From Bryobacter aggregatus MPL3 (lineage in GTDB: Bacteria; Acidobacteriota; Terriglobia; Bryobacterales; Bryobacteraceae), in NCBI RefSeq assembly GCF_000702445.1, contig NZ_JNIF01000003.1, positions 3,410,001 through 3,474,000 on the forward strand: a stretch of DNA of 64,000 nucleotides, written 5' to 3'. The position numbers and the translations under genes are program-made. The notes beneath the pieces were generated by a model. It worked only from the letters and a program-made list of their open reading frames with translations. It did not search any database and was not told where the DNA came from. Below are positions 38,053-47,637 of the stretch, piece by piece. Numbering within the stretch: the stretch's first letter is position 1; the number at the start of each line of letters is the position of its first letter.

Positions 38053-41000
38053 ATGCTGTACTTACATGTCCTACTCCTCCTCGCTCTCTCGCTCTCTGCA
38101 TTTGGCGAATTCTCTCTAGCATCCCTTCAACTGCCTGACGGTGAGTTGGGTGAGTCGTATACAGCGAAACTGCGACCGTTCTCGCCCCAAATTCCAGTAA
38201 GCGGCGGGTTGCCTTACCAGTGGCAGATCAATTCGGGCTCTCTCGCTTCAGGTTTGACCCTCGGTTCAGACGGAGTCATTTCGGGCACGCCCACTCAGGT
38301 CGGCAACGTTGAAGCCGCGGTACAGCTCAAGGACCAGAATCAAACCATTGCAAGAGGGGGATTCACGCAGCGTGTCACCACTGGCCCGCCCTTCCTGGAA
38401 CCAGATCAGATGACGGGCTTGGTCGCGGGGCAACTTTTTAGTCTGGACCTGAAAATGGTGAATGCAGATAATATTCCAATCATCAATATTGAGGGCACTT
38501 TGCCGCCGGGATTGGTGAATGCAAATGGGCGTTTACAGGGGGGCCCGACGACTGCTGGAACCTACGCCTTCACCGCCATCGCGCAGGACATTTCACAAAA
38601 TTCGGTGGCGCGTACTTATACGGTGAATGTGGGTTCGGCCGCGTTTACTTTCAGTCCCACCACGCTCACTACCGCTCGAGTGGATGTCTCTTACTTTGCG
38701 GAATTGAGTGCTCAGAATGGAATGCCGCCATACACCTACTCCATCACCAGCGGTGCACTCCCGGACGGATTGTACCTATTGCCAGATGGACGCATCATGG
38801 GCACGCCAACGAAGGAAGGAAGCAGTAATTTCACTGTTCGAGCAGCCGACGCCAATAACGCTGTGGCTAGTGGCTCCGTGACCTTGAATGTAGAGCGATC
38901 CATCCTGCAGATTCAACTGCCACAAGCTATTACTGGCAATTTCTATTCTTCGAGTGTCCTCCGCGCGGAATCTTCACCCTATTCGGTTCAGCAAATCAGT
39001 GGACGCTTACCAGGTGGGTTTACCCTTGCCTCTAATGGGATGCTCACGGGGACCTCAAATGTCGTGGGTACTTATGCCTTCACCGTTCGTGTTTCGGATC
39101 CTGCGAATTCGATGGAAACTCTTTTCTTAGACGTAGGTCAATCGAACGCAGCCCTTGCCCTTCCTCTTGTCCCTCTGCCTGAATTCCGTGTGGGCCAGTG
39201 GGTATCCATCCAACTCAATGCGGTCGGAGGCGTTCCGCCATACATCTACACACAGGCAGTCGGGGCCTTGCCAAATGGATTGACTTTCGATCCTTATGGG
39301 CTGATCTCTGGTGCTCCAACTTATCCTGGGGCGGGTCAGGTCACGATTCAAGTTCGCGATGCTGCGGGCGCGACCGTGCAACAAAACTATCCCTACGTTG
39401 TTGGCGGGCAGACAAGCGGGGCTGTCTCGATCACCACAACGAGCTTGCCGGATGCCACCGCAAATACGCCGTACTCCTACTTACTCAGTGCAACAGGAGG
39501 AGTAGCGCCGTATTCCTTCTCTACGGATTCTCCGCTTCCTCCCGGTATGACGCTGAGCCGGTCTGGATTGCTGAGCGGCACCCCCTTGAGCCGATATGCT
39601 GTGACGCTCAGTGTCCGAGTCCAAGACTCTGCGGGCAGCTCTTCGTCAGCTTTCCTCACTTTGCAGGTGATCGCCAGCAATCTTTCGTTTCGCACGACCG
39701 CGCTGCCCACTGGGAAATTGAATCAACTCTACTCACAGGAACTGAGCGTGGCAGGCGGTTCTTATCCACTTCGATTTGAACTGTTGTCCACAATCAATTC
39801 CGGGTTTCTTCCTCCTGGACTCACTCTGTCGAGTGCAGGTCTGATCTCTGGAACGCCGCAACAGTCGGGCAGCTTTTCCTTTACCGTACAAGTGACCGAC
39901 GCTAGCGGTGCGAGCATCCGCAGCCCCTTCACCATTACGATTGCGCAGAACCCACCTACACTCATTTCTGCTACCTTGCCCGTTGCGCAAATGAACCAAC
40001 CCTACAGCTACACCTTCAACGGCTCTGGTGGCACTGCGCCGTATTTCTATTCGCTGCTCACCGGAGCACTCCCTGTTGGCCTCAACCTCTCTCCTGCGGG
40101 GCTGCTTTCTGGAACACCGACGGCAACAGGTGTCTCCAGCTTCGGAATCCAGATGCGCGACGCCACCGGCATTACCGTCAATGCATCCTTCAGCCTCACT
40201 GTTGCGAGTGCTGCTCCCATCATCATCACTTCTGGAATCCCTGCTGGACAAACTGGTAAGCCCTACTCTTTGACCTTCACTGCTAGGGAAGGAACCGCTC
40301 CCTACCTGTGGTCCGCCTCGGCTGGCCAACTCCCAATGGGCCTCACTCTTGCGAGCAACGGTCTCCTCTCCGGCACTCCGCAGGTCGCAGGGAATTATCC
40401 CATTACGGTGCGGGTCCAGGATGCAGGACAACTTTCCACCCAAGCAAGCTTTACTCTCTTCATCGAAGCAGGTGGTCTGACGATCACGACAACTTCCCTA
40501 CCGGCAGGCTCCACCGGACGGACTTACAGTCAGATTCTCAGTGTTGTGGGCGGCACTGGTCCTTACACCTTCTCTGTGTCCGCCGGGAGTCTTCCGCCAG
40601 GATTGTTCTTGAATGGTAATGGCGCCATCAGCGGAACTGCGGCAACTGCAGGTTCTTATTCCTTCCAGATTCGCGTCTCCGACACAACGGCAAAGAGCGG
40701 CGAGGCCAGCTTTACCATCGAGATCGCTGCGGCTGTCGCGCCTCCCACCATCAGCGCCTTTGCGCCTCCGGGTGGCTTGCTCTTCTTCCCTTATTCTTTC
40801 GCTCCCTCCGCAAGCGGAGGCAAGACGCCCTATGTCTGGTCCATCAGTGCTGGGAGTCTTCCCCCTGGATTGAACCTCGATCGCAGCGGTAGCATCACGG
40901 GTGCATCTCTTGCTCCGGGAACTTATCGCGTCACCCTACGAGTCACGGACGCGGACAATCTGTACACGGATTCCACTCTGACGATTCCGATCACCGCTGC

Positions 41001-42228
41001 AACGGCTCTCCCGCCTGCAACAGTGGGAGCGGCCTACTCTGTTCCAGTTCCCGCTGGTACGCTCGGAAACGCACCCTTCCGTTACTCGCTTCACGGCAGC
41101 GCTCTCGGCGAGATCCCGGCCGGCCTCACGCTCAATGCCAACGGAACTCTCAGTGGAGTTCCGGCCACCGCAGGCGACTACACCTTTGGCCTGATCGCCG
41201 AGGCGGCCAATGGCTTCCGTAGCAATCTCGCTCTCAGCGTGCAGGTCGCCCGCACCAGCTTTGCGATCACCACTCCCGGCCTTCCAGGCGGTACGGCGCT
41301 GAAACCCTATACCCAGACTCTCAATGCGGAAGGCGGCAAGTCCCCGTATCGTTGGAGCCTCCAATCCGGATCGCTGCCCCCTGGACTGACGCTTGACGCA
41401 GGCACCGGCCAACTCACTGGAATCCCAACCACCCCCGCGCCCTACTTCTTTACCGTCAAGGCGACGGACTCGAATGGTTCCACCGCCAGCGCATATTTCT
41501 CTGTCAGTGTCGCGCCGCTCGCCTCTCCCATCCTGGCGGCTATCACCAGCGCCGCCAGTTACGCCGCCAACGGCATCGCTCCCGGAGAGTTGCTCACGCT
41601 CTTCGGCGCCCAATTCGGGCCCGCGACTCTCACTAGTTTTACCCTGATCGACAATCTTGTCCCGGCCGAGCTAGCTGGCACAAGAGTACTCTTCGATGGC
41701 GTGCCTGCTCCTCTGATCTATACTGGCAACGGCCAACTCAGCGTCATTGCACCCTATACCCTCGCGACCAAGACCTCGGTCCGCGTTGTGGTTGAATACC
41801 AAGGCCAGCAGTCTGCGCCCTTCTTACTCCCGGTCGTCTCTTCCAAGCCCGGACTCTTCACCGTGAACGGAAGCGGCGAAGGTCCAGGAGCCATCTTGAA
41901 CCAGAACGGCTCCGTCAACACCCAGTCGAATCCGGCGGCGCAAGGTTCTGTCATCGTGCTCTATCTGACGGGAGCAGGCTCAATGACTCCTGATGGTATT
42001 GCAGGACAAGTATCTACGGGCATTTCGAGCTTGCACCAGCAAACTCTGGTCTCGATCCACAACCAACCAGCAACAGTCCACTACGCGGGGAACGCTCCTG
42101 GTCTGGTGCAGGGCGTGGTTCAGATGAACGTACAGCTCCCTTCGGCAACAGTCTCAGGGCAGAACAGCATAATCGTCCAGGTTGGTCCAAACCGTTCCAC
42201 CGGCAAGGTTACGGTTTGGGTGCAGTAG
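38053..42228 (+). CDS. Giant secreted Ig-repeat protein with TIGR03437 C-terminal domain (copy 3)
   Basis: 1391 residues. Signal peptide MLYLHVLLLLALSLSAFG, 13 repeats and a C-terminal TIGR03437 domain. The first five repeats are strongly diverged (for example IINIEGTLPPGLVNANGRLQ in place of the GGTxPY pattern), while repeats 11-13 plus the C-terminal domain align closely with the end of copy 2 (APPGGLLFFPYSFAP, ALGEIPAGLTLNANGTLSG, GFRSNLAL). This suggests copies 2 and 3 arose by duplication with later gain, loss and decay of N-terminal modules. No cysteine seen. Its stop overlaps the convergent CBM9-like gene by 20 bp. Confidence 0.88.
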   Translation: MLYLHVLLLLALSLSAFGEFSLASLQLPDGELGESYTAKLRPFSPQIPVSGGLPYQWQINSGSLASGLTLGSDGVISGTPTQVGNVEAAVQLKDQNQTIARGGFTQRVTTGPPFLEPDQMTGLVAGQLFSLDLKMVNADNIPIINIEGTLPPGLVNANGRLQGGPTTAGTYAFTAIAQDISQNSVARTYTVNVGSAAFTFSPTTLTTARVDVSYFAELSAQNGMPPYTYSITSGALPDGLYLLPDGRIMGTPTKEGSSNFTVRAADANNAVASGSVTLNVERSILQIQLPQAITGNFYSSSVLRAESSPYSVQQISGRLPGGFTLASNGMLTGTSNVVGTYAFTVRVSDPANSMETLFLDVGQSNAALALPLVPLPEFRVGQWVSIQLNAVGGVPPYIYTQAVGALPNGLTFDPYGLISGAPTYPGAGQVTIQVRDAAGATVQQNYPYVVGGQTSGAVSITTTSLPDATANTPYSYLLSATGGVAPYSFSTDSPLPPGMTLSRSGLLSGTPLSRYAVTLSVRVQDSAGSSSSAFLTLQVIASNLSFRTTALPTGKLNQLYSQELSVAGGSYPLRFELLSTINSGFLPPGLTLSSAGLISGTPQQSGSFSFTVQVTDASGASIRSPFTITIAQNPPTLISATLPVAQMNQPYSYTFNGSGGTAPYFYSLLTGALPVGLNLSPAGLLSGTPTATGVSSFGIQMRDATGITVNASFSLTVASAAPIIITSGIPAGQTGKPYSLTFTAREGTAPYLWSASAGQLPMGLTLASNGLLSGTPQVAGNYPITVRVQDAGQLSTQASFTLFIEAGGLTITTTSLPAGSTGRTYSQILSVVGGTGPYTFSVSAGSLPPGLFLNGNGAISGTAATAGSYSFQIRVSDTTAKSGEASFTIEIAAAVAPPTISAFAPPGGLLFFPYSFAPSASGGKTPYVWSISAGSLPPGLNLDRSGSITGASLAPGTYRVTLRVTDADNLYTDSTLTIPITAATALPPATVGAAYSVPVPAGTLGNAPFRYSLHGSALGEIPAGLTLNANGTLSGVPATAGDYTFGLIAEAANGFRSNLALSVQVARTSFAITTPGLPGGTALKPYTQTLNAEGGKSPYRWSLQSGSLPPGLTLDAGTGQLTGIPTTPAPYFFTVKATDSNGSTASAYFSVSVAPLASPILAAITSAASYAANGIAPGELLTLFGAQFGPATLTSFTLIDNLVPAELAGTRVLFDGVPAPLIYTGNGQLSVIAPYTLATKTSVRVVVEYQGQQSAPFLLPVVSSKPGLFTVNGSGEGPGAILNQNGSVNTQSNPAAQGSVIVLYLTGAGSMTPDGIAGQVSTGISSLHQQTLVSIHNQPATVHYAGNAPGLVQGVVQMNVQLPSATVSGQNSIIVQVGPNRSTGKVTVWVQ

Positions 42229-42928
42229 TCACAAACACAATTGTTCCGAATTGTTTTGCTTGATGAGGATTCGGCTCCGGGAGCATCGAGTTGCTCCACT
42301 GGCTCAGCCGCCTCTCGGGCTCTGTACCGTCCCAACGGTTTAGGTTCAGGGCCCACTTGTCGCCGGGCTGTGGTACTTTTCCATCGCCGATGCCCTCAAA
42401 CTCAGTGAAGGGAATCGCCACTTCCAGGCTCCAGCCCTCGTCTCGATCCCCGCTGGCATTCAGCGTCCCTCGGAGATGTGTCGCCAGTTGTACGCCTTCG
42501 AGATTGAGGCGCTTCAGCAAGTAGCGGCTCTGGAAATACACGTAGTCATAGAGGGTTGCTTTGGCATTCATCTCCAGCCCCAGGTACACATCGGTTTGGG
42601 AAGGACGGGGATTGATAAAGGCTTCGACAGCATCATCGCGATAGGTAGGATCATCACGCTTCTCAAAGTGAGCGGTGAGGTCGTTGTCTTCGCAATCGTA
42701 GGAAATATAGAGGTATTGCGAATCCCAAAGCAGACGGGCCGTGGTCTTCTGCTTTGCCCCCTTCTGCTTGTCCCAAGGAAATTGGAATGTTACTGCTTGT
42801 GCGTCTTTCCACGCAGGATCGTCCAGCTTTCCATCGACAACGATCTTCTGGCTCGCTCGTCTCACCTCCATGGTTGGTGGCTGAGCATAGGCTGTCAGTG
42901 CTAGTACAAAAGCGGTGAAAAGTTTCAT
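42209..42928 (-). CDS. Secreted CBM9-like (carbohydrate-binding family 9 fold) protein
   Basis: 239 residues with signal peptide MKLFTAFVLALTAYAQ. The mature part matches the DOMON/CBM9-like sandwich found alone in many Acidobacteria and Bacteroidetes: IVVDGKLDDPAWKDAQAV, TARLLWDSQYLYISYDCED, DDAVEAFINP, GWSLEVAIPFTEF and WALNLNRWDG. It probably binds a carbohydrate or haem-like ligand outside the cell; no catalytic domain is attached. The ORF extends to 43123, but the signal peptide begins at 42928. Divergent from the PEP-CTERM gene. Confidence 0.88.
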   Translation of the reverse strand: MKLFTAFVLALTAYAQPPTMEVRRASQKIVVDGKLDDPAWKDAQAVTFQFPWDKQKGAKQKTTARLLWDSQYLYISYDCEDNDLTAHFEKRDDPTYRDDAVEAFINPRPSQTDVYLGLEMNAKATLYDYVYFQSRYLLKRLNLEGVQLATHLRGTLNASGDRDEGWSLEVAIPFTEFEGIGDGKVPQPGDKWALNLNRWDGTEPERRLSQWSNSMLPEPNPHQAKQFGTIVFVTTAPKP

Positions 42929-42992
42929 TCTCGTGGATATTCTATCGGTTATGATCAGACTCGCAGTGTGTCTTAAGACATAAGGTTCCCCA

Positions 42993-43661
42993 ATGAAAAA
43001 AGTACTCTCGCTCCTCATTCTTGCAACGGCATCGCTCTTTGCGACCCTGACTACATCGGCGAATGTAGAGATTGTCACCTCCCCTGTGGATCTGCAAATT
43101 GGAAGTTTGAACTCGAATAGCAAAGTCTTTCTGATTCCGGAACGGAGCTTCTATGTTCTTCCGAACGCTGTGACGCTTGAGACCCTTGATATTGGAACCA
43201 CCTACAACAATTACTGGCCAGGCGATCTCACTGTGATTCCGGCGGGTACGGTTGTCGATGTCTGGCTGATCCACTTCAATCGCAGCAGCCTGCTCCTCGG
43301 CCAACAGACTGCTTCCTTTGACTTCGGTGCTCCCATCCTCGGCGTTGCGGGAAGAAGCACCTGTCTGATTCCGAATACCGTCTGCCCTGGAGATACGGAC
43401 CAATACGGGAACCCGGCGAACACCTATTCCAATATCCAGTTTCTGCGTGGCTTGGAACTGCTGCTCGGAGAAGATTCGATCCGCTTTGACAGCGACAGCA
43501 AACTCACCATCAAATCCACCACCTCGCGCCTAACGATCGATGAAGTTCGCGTCTTTACGCTGTCGAATGTTCCGGAGCCGGCGACCGCCGGTTTGGTGGC
43601 GATGCTGCTGGTGGGCTTTGGTGTCTGTCGTCGTTCTCAATTTCTCCAACGCCTGCGCTAG
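42993..43661 (+). CDS. PEP-CTERM sorting-signal protein
   Basis: 222 residues with an N-terminal signal peptide (MKKVLSLLILATASLFATLT) and a C-terminal tripartite signal: VPEPATAG near residue 193, a hydrophobic helix (LVAMLLVGFGV) and a basic tail (CRRSQFLQRLR). This tail is processed by exosortase in Gram-negative bacteria making exopolysaccharide. The central region is a unique, beta-rich domain with one Cys pair (TCLIPNTVC). No exosortase or EPS gene lies in the window. Function beyond export is unknown. Confidence 0.85.
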   Translation: MKKVLSLLILATASLFATLTTSANVEIVTSPVDLQIGSLNSNSKVFLIPERSFYVLPNAVTLETLDIGTTYNNYWPGDLTVIPAGTVVDVWLIHFNRSSLLLGQQTASFDFGAPILGVAGRSTCLIPNTVCPGDTDQYGNPANTYSNIQFLRGLELLLGEDSIRFDSDSKLTIKSTTSRLTIDEVRVFTLSNVPEPATAGLVAMLLVGFGVCRRSQFLQRLR

Positions 43662-43746
43662 TTGTAGCGGTACAGGCCGTTGGAAAACATCCATACTGGA
43701 TCATGTTTTGATTGATGAGTCCGACGGGACCCGCAGCGAGAGGGAC

Positions 43747-44733
43747 TTACTGCTCGTTCCGGGTTCTAACGATCAACTCGAAGGATCGTAGCCGCGCTGC
43801 TTGTTCATAGATGTGGGCCGTGAGAATCAGTTCGTCCGGCTGATAGGTCTCGACAATCTTGGCGAGACCAACTCGCACTGTTTCCGGAGACCCAACAACT
43901 GAGGACGCCAGCATCTGGTTCACCCGCACCCGTTCTTCCGGCGTCCAATATGGATCCATCTGATCGATCGGAGCAGGAATCTGGCCGGGCCGCCCACGCT
44001 GCAAATTGGTAAAGGCTTGTTGCACCGAAGTAAACAGATAGCGCGCCTGTGCATCTGTATCGGCAGCCACCACATTCACTCCAATCATGGCGTAAGGCCT
44101 GGGATGCTCCTCAGAAGGCCGGTACTGGCTCCGGTACACGCGTAAGGCTTCTCGCAGATCAGCGGGCGCAAAGTGCGAGGCAAAGGCAAAGGGCAGACCC
44201 ATCTCGGCCGCAAGTTGCGCGCTATAGAGACTGGAACCTAGCAACCAGATCGGCACCTCCAGACCTGCTCCGGGCACGGCTCGTACCTTCTGACCCGGCT
44301 CCGGTTCGAGGAACCAGGCTTGCAGTTCGGCGACGTCATCGGGAAAATTCTCCGGGTGGGTCAGTGAACGCCGCAAGGCGCGAGCGGTCAACATATCGGT
44401 GCCTGGAGCGCGGCCCAGGCCGAGATCGATGCGTCCAGGGAATAAGGAGGCGAGAGTACCAAACTGTTCGGCGATGACGAGCGGCGAATGATTGGGAAGC
44501 ATGACGCCTCCCGAACCCACCCGGATTGTTTTGGTGCCGGCAGCGATGTGCGCGATCACAATGGAAGTGGCGGCGCTGGCGATTCCCGGCATATTGTGAT
44601 GTTCGGCCAGCCAGTAGCGATGATAGCCAAGCGCCTCGGCGTGCTGGGCCAACTCCAATGAATTCCGGAACGCAGCCGCGGCAGTCGAACCAGCGGGAAT
44701 CGGGCAGAGATCAAGAATCGAATAGGGAATCAC
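43747..44733 (-). CDS. LLM-class flavin-dependent oxidoreductase (luciferase-like)
   Basis: 328-residue TIM-barrel monooxygenase using FMN supplied by a reductase. Family segments: [14 protein letters not shown] at the N-terminus, [37 protein letters not shown] and [15 protein letters not shown]. These fit the MsnO8/YhbW-type subgroup, whose substrates are mostly unknown. It stands alone, with a 212-bp spacer upstream towards the M16 peptidase genes. A second, unrelated-subgroup LLM enzyme occurs at 56709. Confidence 0.92.
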   Translation of the reverse strand: MIPYSILDLCPIPAGSTAAAAFRNSLELAQHAEALGYHRYWLAEHHNMPGIASAATSIVIAHIAAGTKTIRVGSGGVMLPNHSPLVIAEQFGTLASLFPGRIDLGLGRAPGTDMLTARALRRSLTHPENFPDDVAELQAWFLEPEPGQKVRAVPGAGLEVPIWLLGSSLYSAQLAAEMGLPFAFASHFAPADLREALRVYRSQYRPSEEHPRPYAMIGVNVVAADTDAQARYLFTSVQQAFTNLQRGRPGQIPAPIDQMDPYWTPEERVRVNQMLASSVVGSPETVRVGLAKIVETYQPDELILTAHIYEQAARLRSFELIVRTRNEQ

Positions 44734-44945
44734 TGCTTCGTTGGATGCGATTGGCTGGAGTGAAGTCTCTTCTATTCATTTTGGGAATGAGCTGCCGCTA
44801 GGATGATCCCTCAGTACTACAACAATCGCCGGAATTTTGTTGGAAACAATCGGCCTCCGATGGAAGCGTGGCGCGCGAACAATGTCCGTCCGGAACCAAC
44901 TGGCCGACGGGGGACGAAAGTGCTAGCTCAGCCTACAATTAAGGG

Positions 44946-46253
44946 GTGAGAAAACTCCTCTCCGGTATTGGAGCGATGGCTCTTATCCTCAATGCGGTCG
45001 AGCCTGTCTCCATTAAAACCGGCAAGCTGGCGAACGGGATGAAGGTGATTGTCGAAGAGGACCGGGACATTCCCAATATCGCGATGTACCTCTTCTATAA
45101 GATTGGCAGCCGGAACGAGGTGCCCGGCAAAACCGGTCTCGCCCACTTCTTTGAACACATGATGTTCAACGGGGCGAAGAAGTACGGCCCCAAGCAGTTC
45201 GACATCGTGATGGAGAAGAACGGCGGCCGGAATAACGCCTACACGAGTGAAGACCTGACCGTCTATACAGATTTCATTCCGAATACGGCACTCGAGGTGA
45301 CTTTCGATATGGAAGCCGACCGGATTCGCGATCTGGCCTTCGACCCCAAGATCGTGCAGAGCGAACGTGAGGTTGTTTACAGTGAGCGCCGCCTGAGTGT
45401 AGATAACAACAATATTGGTGCTCTCAGTGAGCAACTGGGCGCGGCTGCCTACACCGCGCATCCTTACCAGTGGAGTGTCATCGGCTGGCCCAGCGACATT
45501 GAAGCTTGGACCATGGACGATCTCAAGAGTCACTTTAAGATGGGCTACGCGCCGAACAACTGCACGCTCGTTGTGGTGGGCGCGGCAAGCTTTGAAGAGG
45601 TGATGGGGCTCGCGAAAAAATACCTCGAACCCATTCCATCCCAAGACCCTCCTCCTCCGGTGCGGACCAAGGAACCCGAGCAGAAAGGTGAACGCCGGGT
45701 GAAGCTGGAGAAGAACGCACAACTCCCGATGTTGCTGTTGGGCTATCACGTCGGCGACTCGCATAGTCCCGACTTTCCTACTTTGGCGGTGATCGAGGCA
45801 CTGCTCAGCGCCGGCAAGAGTGCGCGCCTCACCAGCCGTCTGATCGATAAGGAAGAGCTGGCCCTGCAAGTGAATGCGCAGAACCCGATGCAGCTCGATC
45901 CGGGGCTGTTCTCGATCTTTGCCCAGCCACGGAGCGGCGTGCCGGTGGCGAAGGTGGAGGCGGCGATCTATGAAGAGCTGGACCGCCTGAAGACGGAGAA
46001 GGTGAGTGCGCAGGAACTCGACAAGGCGCGCAACCTCATCTTGGCCGGTTTCTATCGACAGCTCAAGACGATAGCAGGAAAAGCGAATCTACTTGGTCAA
46101 TACGATATCTACTTCGGCGGCTATGAGAAGCTGTTCGACTACGACAAGCGGATTGCGGCTGTGACGCCCGAAGACATCGAACGGGTGGCGGCGAAGTACT
46201 TTATGGCCCGAAACCGCACCGTCGCGGAGCTGGTACCGGTGAAGGATCAATAA
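44946..46253 (+). CDS. M16 family zinc metallopeptidase, catalytic subunit
   Basis: 435 residues. The inverted zinc motif HFFEH lies at residues 67-71 (HxxEH), with the third ligand likely Glu147 in VVYSERR. N-terminal signal-like stretch MRKLLSGIGAMALILNA, so probably periplasmic. The start is taken as GTG at 44946 because it keeps the signal peptide; a TACAAT -10-like hexamer at 44933 would put transcription start almost on this codon. A later ATG (44976) after GGAG would lose the signal. It pairs with the next gene, one base apart, as the active half of an M16 heterodimer. Confidence 0.9.
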   Translation: MRKLLSGIGAMALILNAVEPVSIKTGKLANGMKVIVEEDRDIPNIAMYLFYKIGSRNEVPGKTGLAHFFEHMMFNGAKKYGPKQFDIVMEKNGGRNNAYTSEDLTVYTDFIPNTALEVTFDMEADRIRDLAFDPKIVQSEREVVYSERRLSVDNNNIGALSEQLGAAAYTAHPYQWSVIGWPSDIEAWTMDDLKSHFKMGYAPNNCTLVVVGAASFEEVMGLAKKYLEPIPSQDPPPPVRTKEPEQKGERRVKLEKNAQLPMLLLGYHVGDSHSPDFPTLAVIEALLSAGKSARLTSRLIDKEELALQVNAQNPMQLDPGLFSIFAQPRSGVPVAKVEAAIYEELDRLKTEKVSAQELDKARNLILAGFYRQLKTIAGKANLLGQYDIYFGGYEKLFDYDKRIAAVTPEDIERVAAKYFMARNRTVAELVPVKDQ

Positions 46254-46254
46254 G

Positions 46255-47637
46255 ATGCGGGCAATCATTCTGAGTCTACTTCTAGTTGCGAGTCTAGCGG
46301 CGCAAATCAAGATGCCGGCCTTTGAGCGCGTGGTGCTGCCGAATGGTGCGGTGCTGATTCTGATGCCAAAGAAGGAGTTGCCGCTGGTGAGCGTTCGCAT
46401 GGCAGTGAAGGGCGGGGCAGAGGCAGACCCGCCGGGCCTCCAGGGCCTCGCCATGATCACGGCGAGCATGTTGACACAGGGGACGGAGAGCCGTTCGAGA
46501 GAAAAGGTGGGTCTCGATCTCGATCAGATGGGGATCGAAGTCCAGGCCGGAGCACAGCAGCAGTTCTCGTCCTTCCAAATGGAGTACCTGGCAAAGGACA
46601 ATGCGAAAGCCTTGGTGTTGCTCGAGGATCTCCTTTTGCATCCGTCGTTTAGCGATGAGGAGTTAAAGAAATTGATTGCCCAGCGCATCGATGCGGTGAA
46701 GGTGGTGAAGGATCAGCCACAGCGCGCCTTGCGGGAGTACTTTCCGGCCTTCTACTTTGGCAAGGAACATCCTTATGGCCGGTCGATGAATGGAGACGAG
46801 TTGAGCTTGGCCAAGGTGACGCGGGCGAGCGTGCTTGGGTTCTGGAAGCAGAACTATGTGGGCAAAAACATTGTCGTCGTGGTGGCGGGGGACTTCAATC
46901 CGGTGACGATGCGAGAGCAAATGACGAGCCTGATTGGGAAGTTTCCGGCGGGGAGTGCCTATGAGTGGAAGAAGCCCGATGTGGTGGTGGCGGGCAAGGA
47001 ATCGCGGCTGCTGCTGGTGGATCTGCCGGGAGCAACGCAGACCTACTTCGCAATCGCGCAGCCGGGGATTGACCGGACGAGTGCGGACCGGACTGCTCTC
47101 GAGCTGGTGAATACGCTGTTTGGCGGACGCTTCACTTCGATGCTGAACGACGCGCTGCGGGTCGATAGCGGTTTGACCTATGGAGCGAATAGCATCGTGC
47201 AAATGGATCGGCTTCCGGGCGCAATCTACATCAGTACTTTCACCAAGACGGAAACGACGGTGCCGGCGATTGATCTTGCCTTAAAGCAGTTGGAGAAGCT
47301 GCAGAGCAGCGGGATCAATGCGGAACAGTTGGCCAGTGCGAAGGCGTATGTGAAGGGGGAGTATCCGACGCGGAGCCTTGAGACGGCTGACCAGCTTTCG
47401 ACGGTGCTGACGGACATGGAGGTATATGGGTTGAACCGGGGCGAGGTGGACGACTTCATCTCGCGGATGGATTCGATTAACCTCGAAAAAGCAAACGATA
47501 CGGCCCGGAAATATTACAAAACAGAAGGGTTAGTTTATGTTTTGATTGGCGACGCCGCGAAGATTCGCAAAGACGTCGCCAAGTATGCCAAGAAGTTCAC
47601 CGAGGTGAAAATCGACCAGCCCGGCTACGGGAACTAG
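46255..47637 (+). CDS. M16 family peptidase homologue, non-catalytic subunit
   Basis: 460 residues with a signal peptide (MRAIILSLLLVASLAAQ). It has the M16 fold (NGAVLILMPKKELPLVSVRM, GKNIVVVVAGDFNP, LELVNTLFGGRFTSMLN) but the position of HxxEH reads LQGLAMITASML, so zinc cannot bind. The R/Y substrate-positioning segment in the second half is kept (VDSGLTYGANSI). Such pairs of active and inactive M16 chains form a heterodimer, as in bacterial homologues of mitochondrial processing peptidase. Starts one base after the stop of the active subunit; convergent with the DinB gene. Confidence 0.9.
   Translation: MRAIILSLLLVASLAAQIKMPAFERVVLPNGAVLILMPKKELPLVSVRMAVKGGAEADPPGLQGLAMITASMLTQGTESRSREKVGLDLDQMGIEVQAGAQQQFSSFQMEYLAKDNAKALVLLEDLLLHPSFSDEELKKLIAQRIDAVKVVKDQPQRALREYFPAFYFGKEHPYGRSMNGDELSLAKVTRASVLGFWKQNYVGKNIVVVVAGDFNPVTMREQMTSLIGKFPAGSAYEWKKPDVVVAGKESRLLLVDLPGATQTYFAIAQPGIDRTSADRTALELVNTLFGGRFTSMLNDALRVDSGLTYGANSIVQMDRLPGAIYISTFTKTETTVPAIDLALKQLEKLQSSGINAEQLASAKAYVKGEYPTRSLETADQLSTVLTDMEVYGLNRGEVDDFISRMDSINLEKANDTARKYYKTEGLVYVLIGDAAKIRKDVAKYAKKFTEVKIDQPGYGN

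Noticed and set aside
27457-42228. Repeats considered as DNA tandem repeats or a CRISPR-like array
   Set aside because: The periodicity is at protein level (about 85-90 residues); the DNA units are strongly diverged and lie in open frames.
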